Positions 1 to 12,914 of a DNA stretch of 64,000 bases are shown one piece after another (position 1 is the stretch's first letter; the number at the start of each line of letters is the position of its first letter). Under the pieces are notes generated by a model that did not search any database, had not been told where the DNA came from, and saw only the letters and a list, made by a program, of their open reading frames with translations. The translations under genes and the position numbers were made by a program. Location of the stretch: positions 1 to 64,000 of the forward strand of contig CADCXA010000026.1 of NCBI GenBank assembly GCA_902806565.1, written 5' to 3'. Origin of the DNA: Hypoxylon rubiginosum. Its lineage: Eukaryota > Ascomycota > Sordariomycetes > Xylariales > Hypoxylaceae.

Positions 1-2161
1 AATTAAATCTTTTAATATTTAAAAAAAAAAATCTAACGTTAAAAGTAAGTATTAATAAATAACTTATTAAAAACTTAATGTTATTTAATAAAATAATTAT
101 TAATTAATTTAAGGCTTTTTTTAGTAATTTTAATAAAACTATTTTAAATTAAAAAGTATTAAATAATAATATAAATTTAATTAATAATACTTTTTAAGGA
201 AATTTTTATAATAAAAGTTATTAAAATAAAAAAAAATATATTAATAATTATTTTATTAAAAGTAAAAATAATAAAGTTAAAAATAAAAATAATAAATATA
301 ATAATATTAAAAGTAAATTAAATTATTTTTATAATAAATTAAATTATTTTTATAGTAAATTAGATTATTTTTATAGTAATTTAAATTATTTTTATAGTAA
401 TTTAAATTATTTTTATTGTAATTTTAATAAGCTTTATATTTATTATTATTAAAAAAACTATTAATTTTTAAAACGTTATTAATATTAATAGATTTATATT
501 AATAAAAAAGGGGATAATTATATTACTAATAAAATAATATATAAATAAAACGATTTTAATTAAAAAAAAAAAATACGTTTAAAATAAATAATTATATTAT
601 AATAAATAATTTTAAAAAGATAAATAAAAATTTTAATAACAATTTTAACTATTTAATATTTTAATAAATAAACAATATAAATGTTAAAAAAAAAACATGT
701 TTTAAATATAAAAAAGTATTTAAATTTTATAATAAATATTTTAAATATATTTTTACTAATTTTTACACGCTATTTAAATTAAAAAAATATAAACTATATA
801 AATCTTAATTTAATAACTTATTTAAATCTAAACAATTAAAATCGATATATAAAAAACTTATTATAAAAAATATATTTAACGTTTTTTTTATAAACTTAAT
901 ATAATTTAATAATAAATTTTTATAAAATAAAATTTTAGTTATTAATAACGTTAAAATAATTAACACGGTGTTAACATTAAAAGCTTATAATAATATATAA
1001 ATATAATATTTCTTTTTTAAAATTAATATATTAAATAATAATAAAAAATTAATATTATATATTAATAATAAAATATTTTATTATATAATAAATTAAGTTT
1101 AACTTAATAAATTTATTAGAAAATATAACGTATTTAAACTAAAAAAACCAATTATTATAAATAAAATAGTTAGTAAAATATTTATAATAAAAAAAGTAAA
1201 ATTTATAATTAATTTTATTATTTATTACCACAGTAAAATATAATAATTAATATAAATTAAAATGAAAATATAAATTTATAATAAATATTTAACGTTAAAT
1301 TTATTATTTAATAATAAGTTTTATAATAAATATAATATTATATTTAATTATTTGTATAAATATATAACCTTAGAATTTTATATTATTATTAAGATATTAA
1401 TTCGATTTTATTAAAAGTGTAATAATAAAAGATAAATTATAATTATATAATATATTATTATTTTATTAAAAACCGTTAAACTAATTTTAATTTATTATAT
1501 TAAATTAAATAAAAATTATAATTATATATTTATTTTAATATTATTAAAAATAATATATAGTATTTATATTATAAATTCTGTTAAAATAATAATTTATATT
1601 AATTATACCGACCAACTAATATTAAATAGTTAAAAATAAAAACTAAGTTATATAAGTAAAATTTTAAATAAAAAGTATATTAAAATAATATAAAAAAAAA
1701 CTAATATAGCTTAAATAGTAGCTAAAAACGTTAATTTTATTAATAAGGTTAATTTCTTTTTTATAAAATTTAATATATTAATAAATTTAAAAAAGGCATT
1801 TAAATTTAATTTAATAATTATAAAAAATATATAAAAAAGCTTTAAAATTAAAAAAAAAAGTTATATAAAATTTATAACGTTATTTTTAAATGTAATTAAG
1901 CTTGAAAATATATTAACAGTTATATTTAAATAAAATGTTTATTATATTAATAACAATCTTTTATTTGTTAAAAAGTTAAATATATTAATTAATAAATATA
2001 ATATTTAAAATAATAAAAATATAATAAAAATACTAAAAAATGAAAAAATAATAATAAACCTTATTAAAAATTAATAAAATAAATACAAGCTAAAAAAAGT
2101 TTATTTTTTAAGTGTTAAAAATTAAGAATTTTTTAATAAAACTTTTAATAAACTATATAAA

Positions 2162-2836
2162 AAAGGTAAAATAAAATAGATAAAAAAGTTAACTTTATTT
2201 ATTTATTTTTATTTTATTATATAAAAAACAATTAATAACTGTAAAAAAAATTATATAGTAATTAATTTTAAAACATTTAATAAAAATATATTATTTAATA
2301 TTTATCTTTTATTATAATAAAAAAAAATTATATAATATATAAAAAATAAAAGAATTTTTAATGTTATTAATAACTTAATATTTTTTTATTAATTTTTAAT
2401 AGTTATATATTATTAATATAAAATAATAATAATCTTTTTAAAAAAACTAAAAGTATTTAATGTTTATTTTATAAGTTTTTAAAATTTATTAATATTTATT
2501 TAACATTTTATAAATTAATAGTTTTTATTATTTAAAAAGTTTATTAAAGTTTATATAAATAATATTATTATTTTTAGCGACTTTAAAAAAAAGTATTTAT
2601 ATTATTTTAAAAAGGTTTTTTAAATGTGTTTTAAAATTAAATTAACACTGTTATTTAAAAAATCCTTTTTTAACTATTTTTTTATTAAATTATTTAAATT
2701 TATAATAAATAAATTTAAAATTATAATAATTATAAACTATATTAAGATATTAAAGAAAATTAAAATACTAATAATTTTTATTACACTTAAAATTTATTTT
2801 AAATTATTAATTTTTTTATATAAATATATCTTTTAG
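2162..2836 (+). pseudogene. Ty3/gypsy-type reverse transcriptase relic, RIP-mutated
   Basis: One frame, read through several stops, keeps the order of a gypsy-class reverse transcriptase. It starts with a GKIK segment. Next comes a block at about 2,240-2,320 resembling the LN..T..N.YPLPL region with R and P changed to I, Y and L. The catalytic Y-x-D-D box reads Y-I-N-N at 2,552-2,563 and is followed by IIIFSD. The Asp-to-Asn changes are single G-to-A transitions, as RIP makes. After one stop the frame stays open from 2,624 to 2,836, covering the typical stretch with K-K-S-F and L-x-F-I. It cannot be functional. LTRs for this element were not found. The family assignment rests on motif order, not on a search. 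Confidence 0.7.
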
Positions 2837-5800
2837 TATATTTAAAAGGTTAAATTATTATAAATTTAAAAAATAATATTATTAGTTAAAAAATATAAAA
2901 ATAAAATATTACCGCTTATATTCTCCGCTAAAAAAAATATATAACTAAGATATTTTTTTAATTAACTAAATTTAAGTTAAAATTATTTAAAATTTTATAG
3001 TTTTAGTTTATTAAACTTAATTATTTAATATATTAAAACTTTAATAATATAATATTTATTAAAATAAATACCTTAAAAAAAAAAAAGCTTTAATATAATA
3101 ATCTTTTATTATAATAGTAATTAAAATTAAAAGAATATAATATTAAATAAAATTTAATTAATAATATATTTATTTAAAGTTTTAATTAAAACTAAAATAA
3201 AATATAATATTATAAAATTTAAAATTACCTGTTTAATTTAATTTTGTTATTAATATAAAGTTTAATTTTAATTTTATATTAAACTAATTATAATATTAAT
3301 TAATTACGTTATTATAAAAAATATTATAAATTATATTAACTTTAAAATAATAAATATTAATAAAATAAATAACTAATTAATAATTATTTTAATATTTTTC
3401 TTTTAATATTAACTAGATATATATTATATATTAAATCGCTTAAACTTTATTTTAAATATATTATTATATTTATTAACTAAGGATATTTTAACGGATTAAA
3501 AAAAAAAAATAACGTTATAAAATTAAAACTTAATAACGTAATTAATAATTTTAATTATTATATTATTAAAGTTAAAATTAATAAGGATTTTAAAATAAAA
3601 GTTATTACTAAATATAATTATAATAAAAAACTACGGCGATTATATTAAATTTTTTTTAATGTTAAAAAAAATAAAAAAAATATTATTAAATAGTATAAAT
3701 ATATTTTATTAAATAACCTAATATATTATATTAATTATATAAAATGTTAATACTTATGTTTTTTTTTAATATATATAAAGAAATTATTTAAAATAATATA
3801 TAATTATAAGTATTATTTTGGTTTTAAACGTATAATTTAAGATTTAAAAAATGTATTAATTTAAAATATATTATAAAAAGTTAAGGAATATATTTAATTT
3901 TGTTTTAAATATTAGGAAAATAAAATAAATAAATTTAAACTTTTAAAAGAATTTAAATTAATTAAGTTACTAGTTATTTTTTTTTATATAATAACTTGGG
4001 ATTTTATAGTTAAATTATTATTAGTTTTATTAAAAAAAAGTTTTTAAACGGTATTAAAATATATAATATTTAATATATTAATAGTTATCGTTTATAAGTT
4101 TAATAAAAAAATCTTGCTAATTTTTAAAAACATTATATATATAATAAAAAAATAAAAAATATTAATACTATAAATATTATAACTTTTAAATTAAAAGATA
4201 TTAATTAAAGTTATTTTAAATAAAAATTTTAAGTTTATATTTAAGTTTTAATAAATTATATTTACTAAATTAGGATTTTTATTAATAATGTTAATTATTT
4301 AATATCCCTAGATTAATAACCAGTTTAAATAAAAAAATTAAAATATAAAAATTATAATTTATTATTATTATTTAACGATATTTATAATATTATAAATTAA
4401 TATAATTTCAGTTTTATAATATAATATAAATAATGTTAAATTGTTTATTTTTAATAAATCTTTAAATAAAATAATCTACGGATTTAAATTTTAAAATATA
4501 ATTTTTACATTTAAAGTTTTTATTAATTTTATTAATTTAAATATTTTAAAATAAGCTTATTAAAAAAAAGTTAAAGTGGTAATTAATTTCGTAGTTACGA
4601 ACGTTAAAACTAAATATAATATTAAATATAACTTAATTTTTTTTAATAAAAAAAAAATAATTTATTTATAGTTATATAAAAAATATTATCTCCTTAAAAA
4701 ACCGCTAAGAAAATAGTTAATTTAACGTGTAAATTTATTATTTATTATTTAAAGAATTAATAAATTAATATATAAAATTAATATTTTATTATATTAATAA
4801 ATTTATAAGGTTATTTTAATAATATAATTTTATTAAATTTTATAAAATAAAAATCTATATAAACGTTATATTTTATAACTAGGAAAAATTATAATTAAAA
4901 GTAATAATAATAATTAAATTTTTTATAAAATAAAGATTTTATTTAATTAATATATAAATAAATAAAAAGGCTAATTAACCTTAAAATATATAATTAAATA
5001 AAAAAGTTATTTATAAGTTTATAATTAATAATATTTAAAACAAGTTTTAATATAAAATATAATAAAACTTGTTAATATTTATAATAAAACTAATTTATTA
5101 AATATTAATAACTTAAAAATTAAAAGTTTAAAAAAAAATATTAATATTTTAAAAACTTAATTAACTATAAAAAAAACTAAATTTACGTAAAATAATAACC
5201 AGTTTAAATAAGATAATATTAAAATTATTTTAAAGTAATTTTAACCGGTTATTAAATTAAAAAACGCTTTTAAAGTTATTAAAATTATAAATATTATACT
5301 TAAAATTAATATCTAAATATTAATTTTATAAAAACCAAACTAATTAATTAAAATATTTATAAAATTTTAATAAAAATATATATTTTAGTAGTTTTTTTAT
5401 TTAAAAATAACATATATAAATAATATATATATTACTTAAAAAAACACGTATATTACTTAGAAAAATACGTATATATTTAAATTTATTAGTAATATATATT
5501 AAAAAAAATATATATATATTTAATTTTATTAATATATAAATATAAATAGCTGGTAAAATTACTTTTTTTTTTCTTTTTTTTTCTATAAAATTTTTTTTTA
5601 ATTAACTTTTATATATTTAATTTTCCTTTTCGAATTATTTTATTTATAATTAAATATATTTATATATATTTTTTTAATTAAAATATTATTTAAATATTTT
5701 ATTTAATAAATTATTTAATTAAGATATTATTAAAAATAACTTATATAATAAGTTTACTTATTATTATAACATTTAAATACCTAGCTTTAAAAATAATAAC

Positions 5801-8516
5801 ATTTTAACATTTTTATAAAATAATTAAAAAAATTAAAAAAGAAATAAAAACTAATAAAAATAATAAAATGTTAAATTTAACTATAAAAAGTTTATTTATA
5901 TTTATTAATAAACTAATAAATCATTTATTATTTAAAGTAATATAACTTTTAAATATATTTATTAATATTTTTTTAAACATAGTTAATTTTATATTTTATT
6001 AATCCGTATTTAATATTAATATTATATTTATAATTAAAAGTTTAAATATTATTTTAAATGGTTTTTTTAAATAATTTATTAAACCTAATTTTAACCACGA
6101 TATTTTTATTATTTTTACTATTAAAAAAATCACTAATATTAATAAAAAGTTTATAAATAATAATATTATAATAAAGGTTAAATTTAACGCTTAAAATAAA
6201 AGTAAAACAATTAAAAAAATTAAGTTTAAAATCCTTAATAATAATATTATATTTAATATAAATAATAATAATAATAATATTAATAATATAAACTTAAAAT
6301 AAATTAATTTCTTAAAAAAATTCCTAAGTTATAATTAAAAAAAATAATAAATAATATTTATATTTAATTAAAATATTATAATTATTATTAATAATAACTT
6401 AAATTATATTAATAAATAATTAAAAGTAATTTAAAATTTTAAAAAAATAAACGTTAAAATTAAAATAAGTTCTTAAAAATATAGTTTTATTAAAATTAAT
6501 TAAAGCTTTTTTTATTTTAACATTAAAAAGAAACTTAATATAATTATAAACTTAAAATATTAATAAAAAATATATAAAATATTTTTAGTAAAATTATAAA
6601 TTTAATAATAAAATATATAAAAAAAATTAGTTAAATTAAATTAATAATAATAATTAAATATGTTTTTATTAATAAAACGCTTTATTAATTCCTTAAAAAA
6701 TTAAATTTATTTTAAGAATTAATTTAAATAAAATATTAATAAGTTTATAAAAAATAATTATTAAAAATTAAAAATTCTTAATATTAATTAATTAAAAGTT
6801 ATTTAAATTAATAAAAATGTTTATAAAAATATTAATATAATATTTTAAAAAATGAAGTGATTACTTTTTTAGGTTAAATTAATTTAAATAATATAACTAA
6901 AAATATATATTAAAATACCTAAGTTTTAACGATTTTTAATAAATTATATTTAATTTTTAATCGAATAATAAAAAAATTAGTTACTAGGTTTTTTATTATA
7001 AAATTATATAAATAATAACGTAGTTAATTAAAATAATAATTTTTAACCAACTAATTAAAATATTAATAAAATAAAAATAAAAAAAGTTAATATTAATTAA
7101 TAAATCTTTAAATAATAATAATTAATTATAAATAACTAACCATTTAAATTAAAATTATTAAAAGCTAAGTTTATTAAAAAAAAATATTAATATTAGTAAT
7201 TAAATTTCTTAATAATAATAAGAACCTTAGTTTATTAAAAAAAAATATATTAACGTTAATAATTAAAATTCCTAGGTTATTATAATAATTAATACTTAAG
7301 TTTTTTATTTTAATTAAGTTTTTTAATAATAATAAGTTATTAAATTATAAGATATTAATTTAGTTGTTATTTTCTTAAATAAAATTATTAAAAAATTAAA
7401 GAATAAGATTTTATAAGTAACTAAAAAAAGTAAAAATAATATAAAAAATATATTAAAAGTTATAAAACTAAGATATAATAATATTAATAATATTATTAAA
7501 ATAATAAAAAAAGTTTAAAAAAAAATTAAAATAATAAAAATATAAATTAAAGAAATAACTAAATAACAAATTAATAATATTTATATATTAAAAAATTTTA
7601 ATAAATATATATGAATTTTATTAGTTATTATTAATTAAATATAAATAAAAACCGAAACTACCGTTAAAAATTTAATTTATTTTAAAAAGAAACTTAATAT
7701 ATTAATAATATTTATTATTAATAACATTATTTAATAACATTAAAAAAAGAATAATAATAAATAATAAGAATATTATTTTTTTTTTCCGTTAAAAGAAAAA
7801 TAATAAGCGCTAAAAACACTTATTATATTAATAAAATATATTAAAAATTAAAATAAAATATATTTTAACGTTAGTTTATTTAAATAATTAAAATTTATAA
7901 AACCTTAAGTAATTAATTATAACTTTAAATTTTTAATAAAATAAGCTTTATATATATTTAAATTTTTATAATATTAAATTTACTTAAAAATATATAAATA
8001 TAAAACGTTTATATTTACTATAAAAATAAAATAAAAATAAAACCGATATTAATATTTTAATTTAAAAATATAAATAAGTTATTTAATAAATTATAATTTT
8101 ATAAATATTTATAATATTTAGGTTTTTATATAAAAAAAATTATTAAAATATAAAACGTTATATTTAATAAAAACATTATATTTAATAAAAATATCTTATT
8201 TTTAAAAAATAATTTATTATATATAATAAAAAAAAATATTTAAGATTTAATTAACTAAATTATTATTTTATAAAATATAAAAAAAAAAACTAATTTAAGG
8301 TTATCGGCTTTTAAAAAAAACAAAATAAAAATAAAAATACTAATAAAAAATAAAAACAAATAAAACCGTAAAATAAACAATAATAATAAAAAATATAATA
8401 ATAAAAAAACTAAAAAATTTAATCACTTTTATATTAAAACTATATTTATATTATATTTTACTTTTAATACCACTTTTTTATTAACTATTTTATTATTTAT
8501 TATAATAATAAAAAAA

Positions 8517-8708
8517 AAGTTAAACGTTATAAATTATATTTTTTTAAATATTAATATAAAAAAAAAGTTAAACGTTATAAATTACACCTTTTTAAATATA
8601 ATTAAAAAACTAAAATTAAACGTTATAAATTACATTTTTTATAATAAAATAAAAAAAATAAAATTAAACGTTATAAATCACGCCTTTTAAAATAAAAATA
8701 TAAAAAAC
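8517..8708 (+). repeat. 48-bp tandem repeat, four units, in copia copy A
   Basis: The core ACGTTATAAAT recurs at 8,524, 8,572, 8,620 and 8,668, exactly 48 bp apart. Being 16 codons long, the repeat stays in frame. In the plus frame each unit begins K-L-N-V-I-N followed by Y or H, and the first three units lack stops. It lies upstream of the reverse-transcriptase relic, in the spacer expected between integrase and reverse transcriptase of a copia polyprotein. Confidence 0.85.
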
Positions 8709-9359
8709 ATTATTTTAATAAATTAAGTTACAGTTTTTAACGCGCTTTTAAAATAAATTAAAAAAGATTCATTTATTTTTTATTTTAAAACTATAAACTA
8801 TATAATAAGTTAAAAGGTTATATTTAATATAAAACGTTTAACTTTAATAATAAAATTAATATATAAAAAACCAATAAGTAAAATATAAATAATATAAATA
8901 ACATATTATTTATAACGTTATTTTACAAGCTAAATAAATTTAAATTTAATACCACGCCTAGAATTATATAAACTTAAAAAGCTATAAAAACTCCTATAAA
9001 AAAAATAAAAAATCTATAAAAAAGATTTACTATTTCTTTTAAAAACTTATAAAAAGTTATAAAACTATACTTTAAAATAAAAATTTAAAAAAACTAAAAA
9101 ATTACATTTAAATAACTATAAAAAAATAAACTTTTAAATTAAATATAAATAATAAACTGTTAATAATAAGTAAATTTTAAACTATATATAAATATATATA
9201 TATAAATTTAATAAATATAAATAATTTATAAAATATAAAATAAAACTAATAATTTAAAAAAATTAATAAATTAAAAATAAATATTTAAACATCTATATTT
9301 TAATATTAGTTAAAAAATTATTTTAAACTTTTATTATAATTATAATAAGATTTAATTTT

Positions 9360-9741
9360 AAGTTAATTTAATATAATATAGTTAATATATTTATAAATAT
9401 AAATTTAAATAAGGAAATTTATATAAAAATATCTTTAAAATATTAAAAACATTAAATTATTTTATATTTATTAAAAGTGTTATATAAATTAAAAAAATCT
9501 TTTTTATTTTAATAAAAGAAACTAATTAAAACACTTATAAAATTAAATTTTTTAACTGTTTTTTATAAGTTTTATTACTTTTTTAAAAATAAAATACTAA
9601 TCTTTTTTTATATTAATAATATTATCTTTATATATTAAAACTATAAATAATAAATAATAAACGTAATAATATTATAGTTATAAAAAAAATATTAACTTAT
9701 AAATAAAAACAACTTATAATAATTTTTTAAAATTAAAATAA
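9360..9741 (+). pseudogene. Ty1/copia reverse transcriptase relic in copy A
   Basis: Read through RIP stops, one frame retains the copia-class order: an EIYIK-type segment after the first catalytic region, then L-L-K-x-L-Y-x-L-K-x-S (the YGL+QS region), then I-F-F-Y-I-N-N-I-I at 9,597-9,626, where Y-V-D-D has become Y-I-N-N (9,609-9,620). A motif related to D-L-Q-W-F-L-G-I follows near 9,720-9,741 with stops at the Q and W codons. Stops and Asp-to-Asn changes are all explained by C-to-T or G-to-A. The equivalent in copy B is 16,962-17,343. Confidence 0.8.
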
Positions 9742-10750
9742 TTAAAAACTAAAATAAAAAATTAATTTAGTTTTTTTAATTTTTATATATAAATAAGTTA
9801 AATAAACTATTAATAAACAAAAAATAAAAAATAATTTTTTTAACTTTTATAAGAAATAAAAAACTATTATTTTCGTTAAAATTAACTTTTTTATAATTTA
9901 TTTAATAATATTAATAAAAGATTAAATTAATATTATATATAATAATAATTATATATTTTAATATTACTTTTATAGCTTTTTAACTAGCTAAATTTAATAT
10001 AAGTCCTAGTAATAAATATTATTTTAAAGCTAACCAATTAATTTAATACCTTTTTACCACTTAATATTTATTTTTATAATATAAATATACCGATATATTT
10101 AAAATAACTAGCAACGTTTTATTTACCGATAATATTTTTAATTAAAAAAGTTTATAAATATATATAATAAAACTATTTAAAAAAATAATTAAATAACATA
10201 TAAATAAATAAAATATAGTGATTATTTTTATAATAAAAATAAAGTTATTATCTTTTATATAAACTATAAAAAAAACCATATTTATATTATATTTAATTAT
10301 AAAGTTTAATATAAATTTAAATAATTTAAAAATTATAATATATTATAATAATAAATAAATAATTAAACTAATATATATAAATATTATATTACTTTAAATT
10401 AAACTACGGCATATAGATATTTATAATTATTAATTATAATAAAAAACATTTATAAATTAAATTAAAATCATTTATATCTTTATAAAAAATATAATAATAA
10501 ATAGTTTTATTAAAATATTTATTATAAAAAAATTTGCGGTATTTATTTAATAATTAAACCTAGTAAATATATAAAAAAAAATCGAATTTAAACGGATTTA
10601 TAAGCTTATAAAAAAGGATTTTAATAAGATAAAAAACTTTTTACTTAATAAAAAAAATAATATATATATAATTAATAATTAAGAGATATTAAAAAATAAG
10701 TTCTAATTACTTAGGCTTTTTTATTAAAAATAAATAAGTTTAAAAAAATA

Positions 10751-10931
10751 TATTAAATAATAAAAAATTATTTTAAAAGATTTATTTAAATTTTATATAT
10801 AAACTAATAATCGAAGCTATAATAACTTATTATAAAACTATTTTAAAAAATTATAAAAATATATATAATTAAAAAACATAAATTTAATATATATAATTAA
10901 CCTTTTAATTAAATACATATATAATTTAATA
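10751..10931 (+). repeat. LTR of copia copy A (181 bp)
   Basis: This matches the two LTRs of the full-length element (12,733-12,914 and 18,353-18,534) from TATTAAATAAT to its terminal TAATA. It is one T shorter than the 3' LTR. It starts with TA and ends with TA, consistent with canonical TG...CA termini after RIP. Confidence 0.8.
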
Positions 10932-12360
10932 ATTATTTAAAATTTTTAAATTTTTAAAAAGCTTATTTATATAATAAATAAGATATTTTATAATAAATAT
11001 ATTTAATTAAATTATAATAAAAATAAGAAAAAAAAAAGATTTAAAAAAAAAAAAATAAATAGATAGTAAAAAATAAAAAAAAAGTAAAGAAAAAAAAAAG
11101 TAAAGAAAAAAAAATTTAAAAGAATATAATAATTAAAAAAAAAAAGAAAGAAAAATTTAAAAATATATAAAAATAAAAACTAAAAGTAGTTTTTTTTTAC
11201 ATATATATATATAAATATAAATATATTATTTTATAGTTATATATATAAATTAATATTTATTATTTATTTTTATTAAAATATATATTTTAAAATTATATAA
11301 TTATAAATTATAACAATTATAAGTAACTATTTAATATTTAACTTTCTTTAATTATATTTTTTTTTTATAATTTTAATAATTATAAAAGGTATTTATTTTT
11401 ATTTAAATAATTTTTTTTAAAGTTATAACAATAAAAACTTAATATAAAAAACTTATTTAATTTAATTTATTTATATAAAAAAATATCTAAAAGTTAAATA
11501 ATTATAAGTTAATTAAATAATTAAATATTAAATATATATAAATTAATATATAAAACCACGGCTTTTATATTTTAATTTTAAAATAGCTAAGTTTTTTTAT
11601 AAGTTTTTTTATAAACTAAAAAAAACTAGAAATTAAATAATAAATTTTAATAATTATTTATAAATATAAATTATATTTATTTTATAATTTATATATAGTT
11701 ATTTATAATATTTTTAGCGTATTATTTTAAATTAAAATTACTATGTTTTTTTATAAGTTTTTTTTATAAATAAAAAAAAGTTATAAATTAATTAATTTTA
11801 TAAAAACTTTAATAATAAATAATAAATTCTTATAATTATATTTAACTAAAAATCACTTAATTATATTTTTAACATATAAATATTTTATAGCCTCGCTTTT
11901 TTTTTAAAGGTTAATTTTAAATATTTAATTATATATAAAACTATATTTTAAGTTATATTTTTTAGGTTTTTTATTTTTTTTTTATTATATTTAATCTTAT
12001 ATTAATTATATTTATATATATAAATAAAAAATTCTTTATAAAATTAAAAAATCTTTATTAAAATTAAATAAAAAACTTAATAATTAATATTATTATATAA
12101 AACTTATTTTATATAAATTTTTAATATTAATTATATTATAATTAAATAAAAAATAATAAAATAAAATAATAAAAATTAAAATTAAAAAATATAATATAAT
12201 TAAAATTTTAATTAATTATTAAAATTATAATAATAACTTATAAAATAAAAAAAACTTAATATATAATTTATAAATATATTAATTAATATTAAAAAAATAT
12301 ATATTTAATTTTTTTTTTATAATATAATAATTATTTAATTATTATTAAATTATAATTAAA

Positions 12361-12560
12361 ATATTATTAAGTTATTATTAAGTTATTATTAAATTATTAT
12401 TAAGTTATTATTAAGTTATTATTAAATTATTATTAAATTATTATTAAATTATTATTAAATTATTATTAAACTATTATTAAATTATTATTAAATTATTATT
12501 AAGTTATTATTAAGTTATTATTTAATTATTAATAAATTATTACTAAGTTATTATTAAACT
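12361..12560. repeat. 11-bp tandem array (A/G)TTATTATTAA
   Basis: About 18 consecutive copies of an 11-bp unit, differing mainly by A or G at one position, form a minisatellite just left of the edge-repeat segment at 12,645. The A/G alternation suggests RIP or replication slippage acted on a purer ancestral array. A related but less regular array lies at 60,970-61,095 in the right arm. Confidence 0.8.
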
Positions 12561-12644
12561 AAAAATATATTATAATTAAATTATTATTATAATTAATAAT
12601 TTTTATTTTTATTTTTTTATTATATTTTATATATTATTATTAAT

Positions 12645-12727
12645 TTATATATTTTTTATAATTTAAATTAATAAAATATATTAATTTATTAAGAACCTAA
12701 TATATTTATATAATATAAAAATTATAT
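12645..12727 (-). repeat. Outer half of the inverted island-edge repeat (left copy)
   Basis: The reverse complement of these 83 bp matches 60,806-60,888 with two differences, both C/T. It lies directly upstream of the 5-bp target site and the 5' LTR of the copia insertion. The other half of the repeat resumes after that insertion at 18,535. Confidence 0.88.
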
Positions 12728-12732
12728 ATATT

Positions 12733-12914
12733 TATTAAATAATAAAAAGTTATTTTAAAAGATTTATTTAAATATTATATATAAACTAATAACTAAAATT
12801 ATAATAATTTTATTATAAGGTTATTTTAAAGAATTATAAAAATATATATAATTAAAAAACATATATTTAATATATATAATTAATCCCTTAATTAAATATA
12901 TACGTTATTTAATA
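12733..12914 (+). repeat. 5' LTR of copia copy B (182 bp)
   Basis: The repeat starts TATTAAATAAT and ends TTATTTAATA, matching the 3' LTR in length. I count roughly 14 differences, all transitions. The likely original termini TG and CA both read TA. The primer-binding site just downstream is unrecognisable. Confidence 0.85.

Larger units (their letters stand above)
7971..10931 (+). mobile_element. Ty1/copia retrotransposon, 5'-truncated RIP-mutated copy (copy A)
   Basis: This segment is colinear with 15,574-18,534 at a constant offset of 7,602-7,603 bp over about 2.96 kb, with only one-base length differences and mostly C/T or G/A substitutions. It holds the 48-bp tandem repeat, the copia reverse-transcriptase relic and one 181-bp LTR at its right end. 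No similarity to copy B is visible left of 7,971, so the 5' half and 5' LTR are missing or unrecognisable. Copy A keeps C/G at sites where copy B has T/A and the reverse, so the two were mutated independently. Confidence 0.85.

Noticed and set aside
2624..2836. 70-codon ORF as a small gene
   Set aside because: It lies in frame within the RIP-mutated gypsy reverse-transcriptase relic and begins after a stop in that frame; it is a by-product of mutation.
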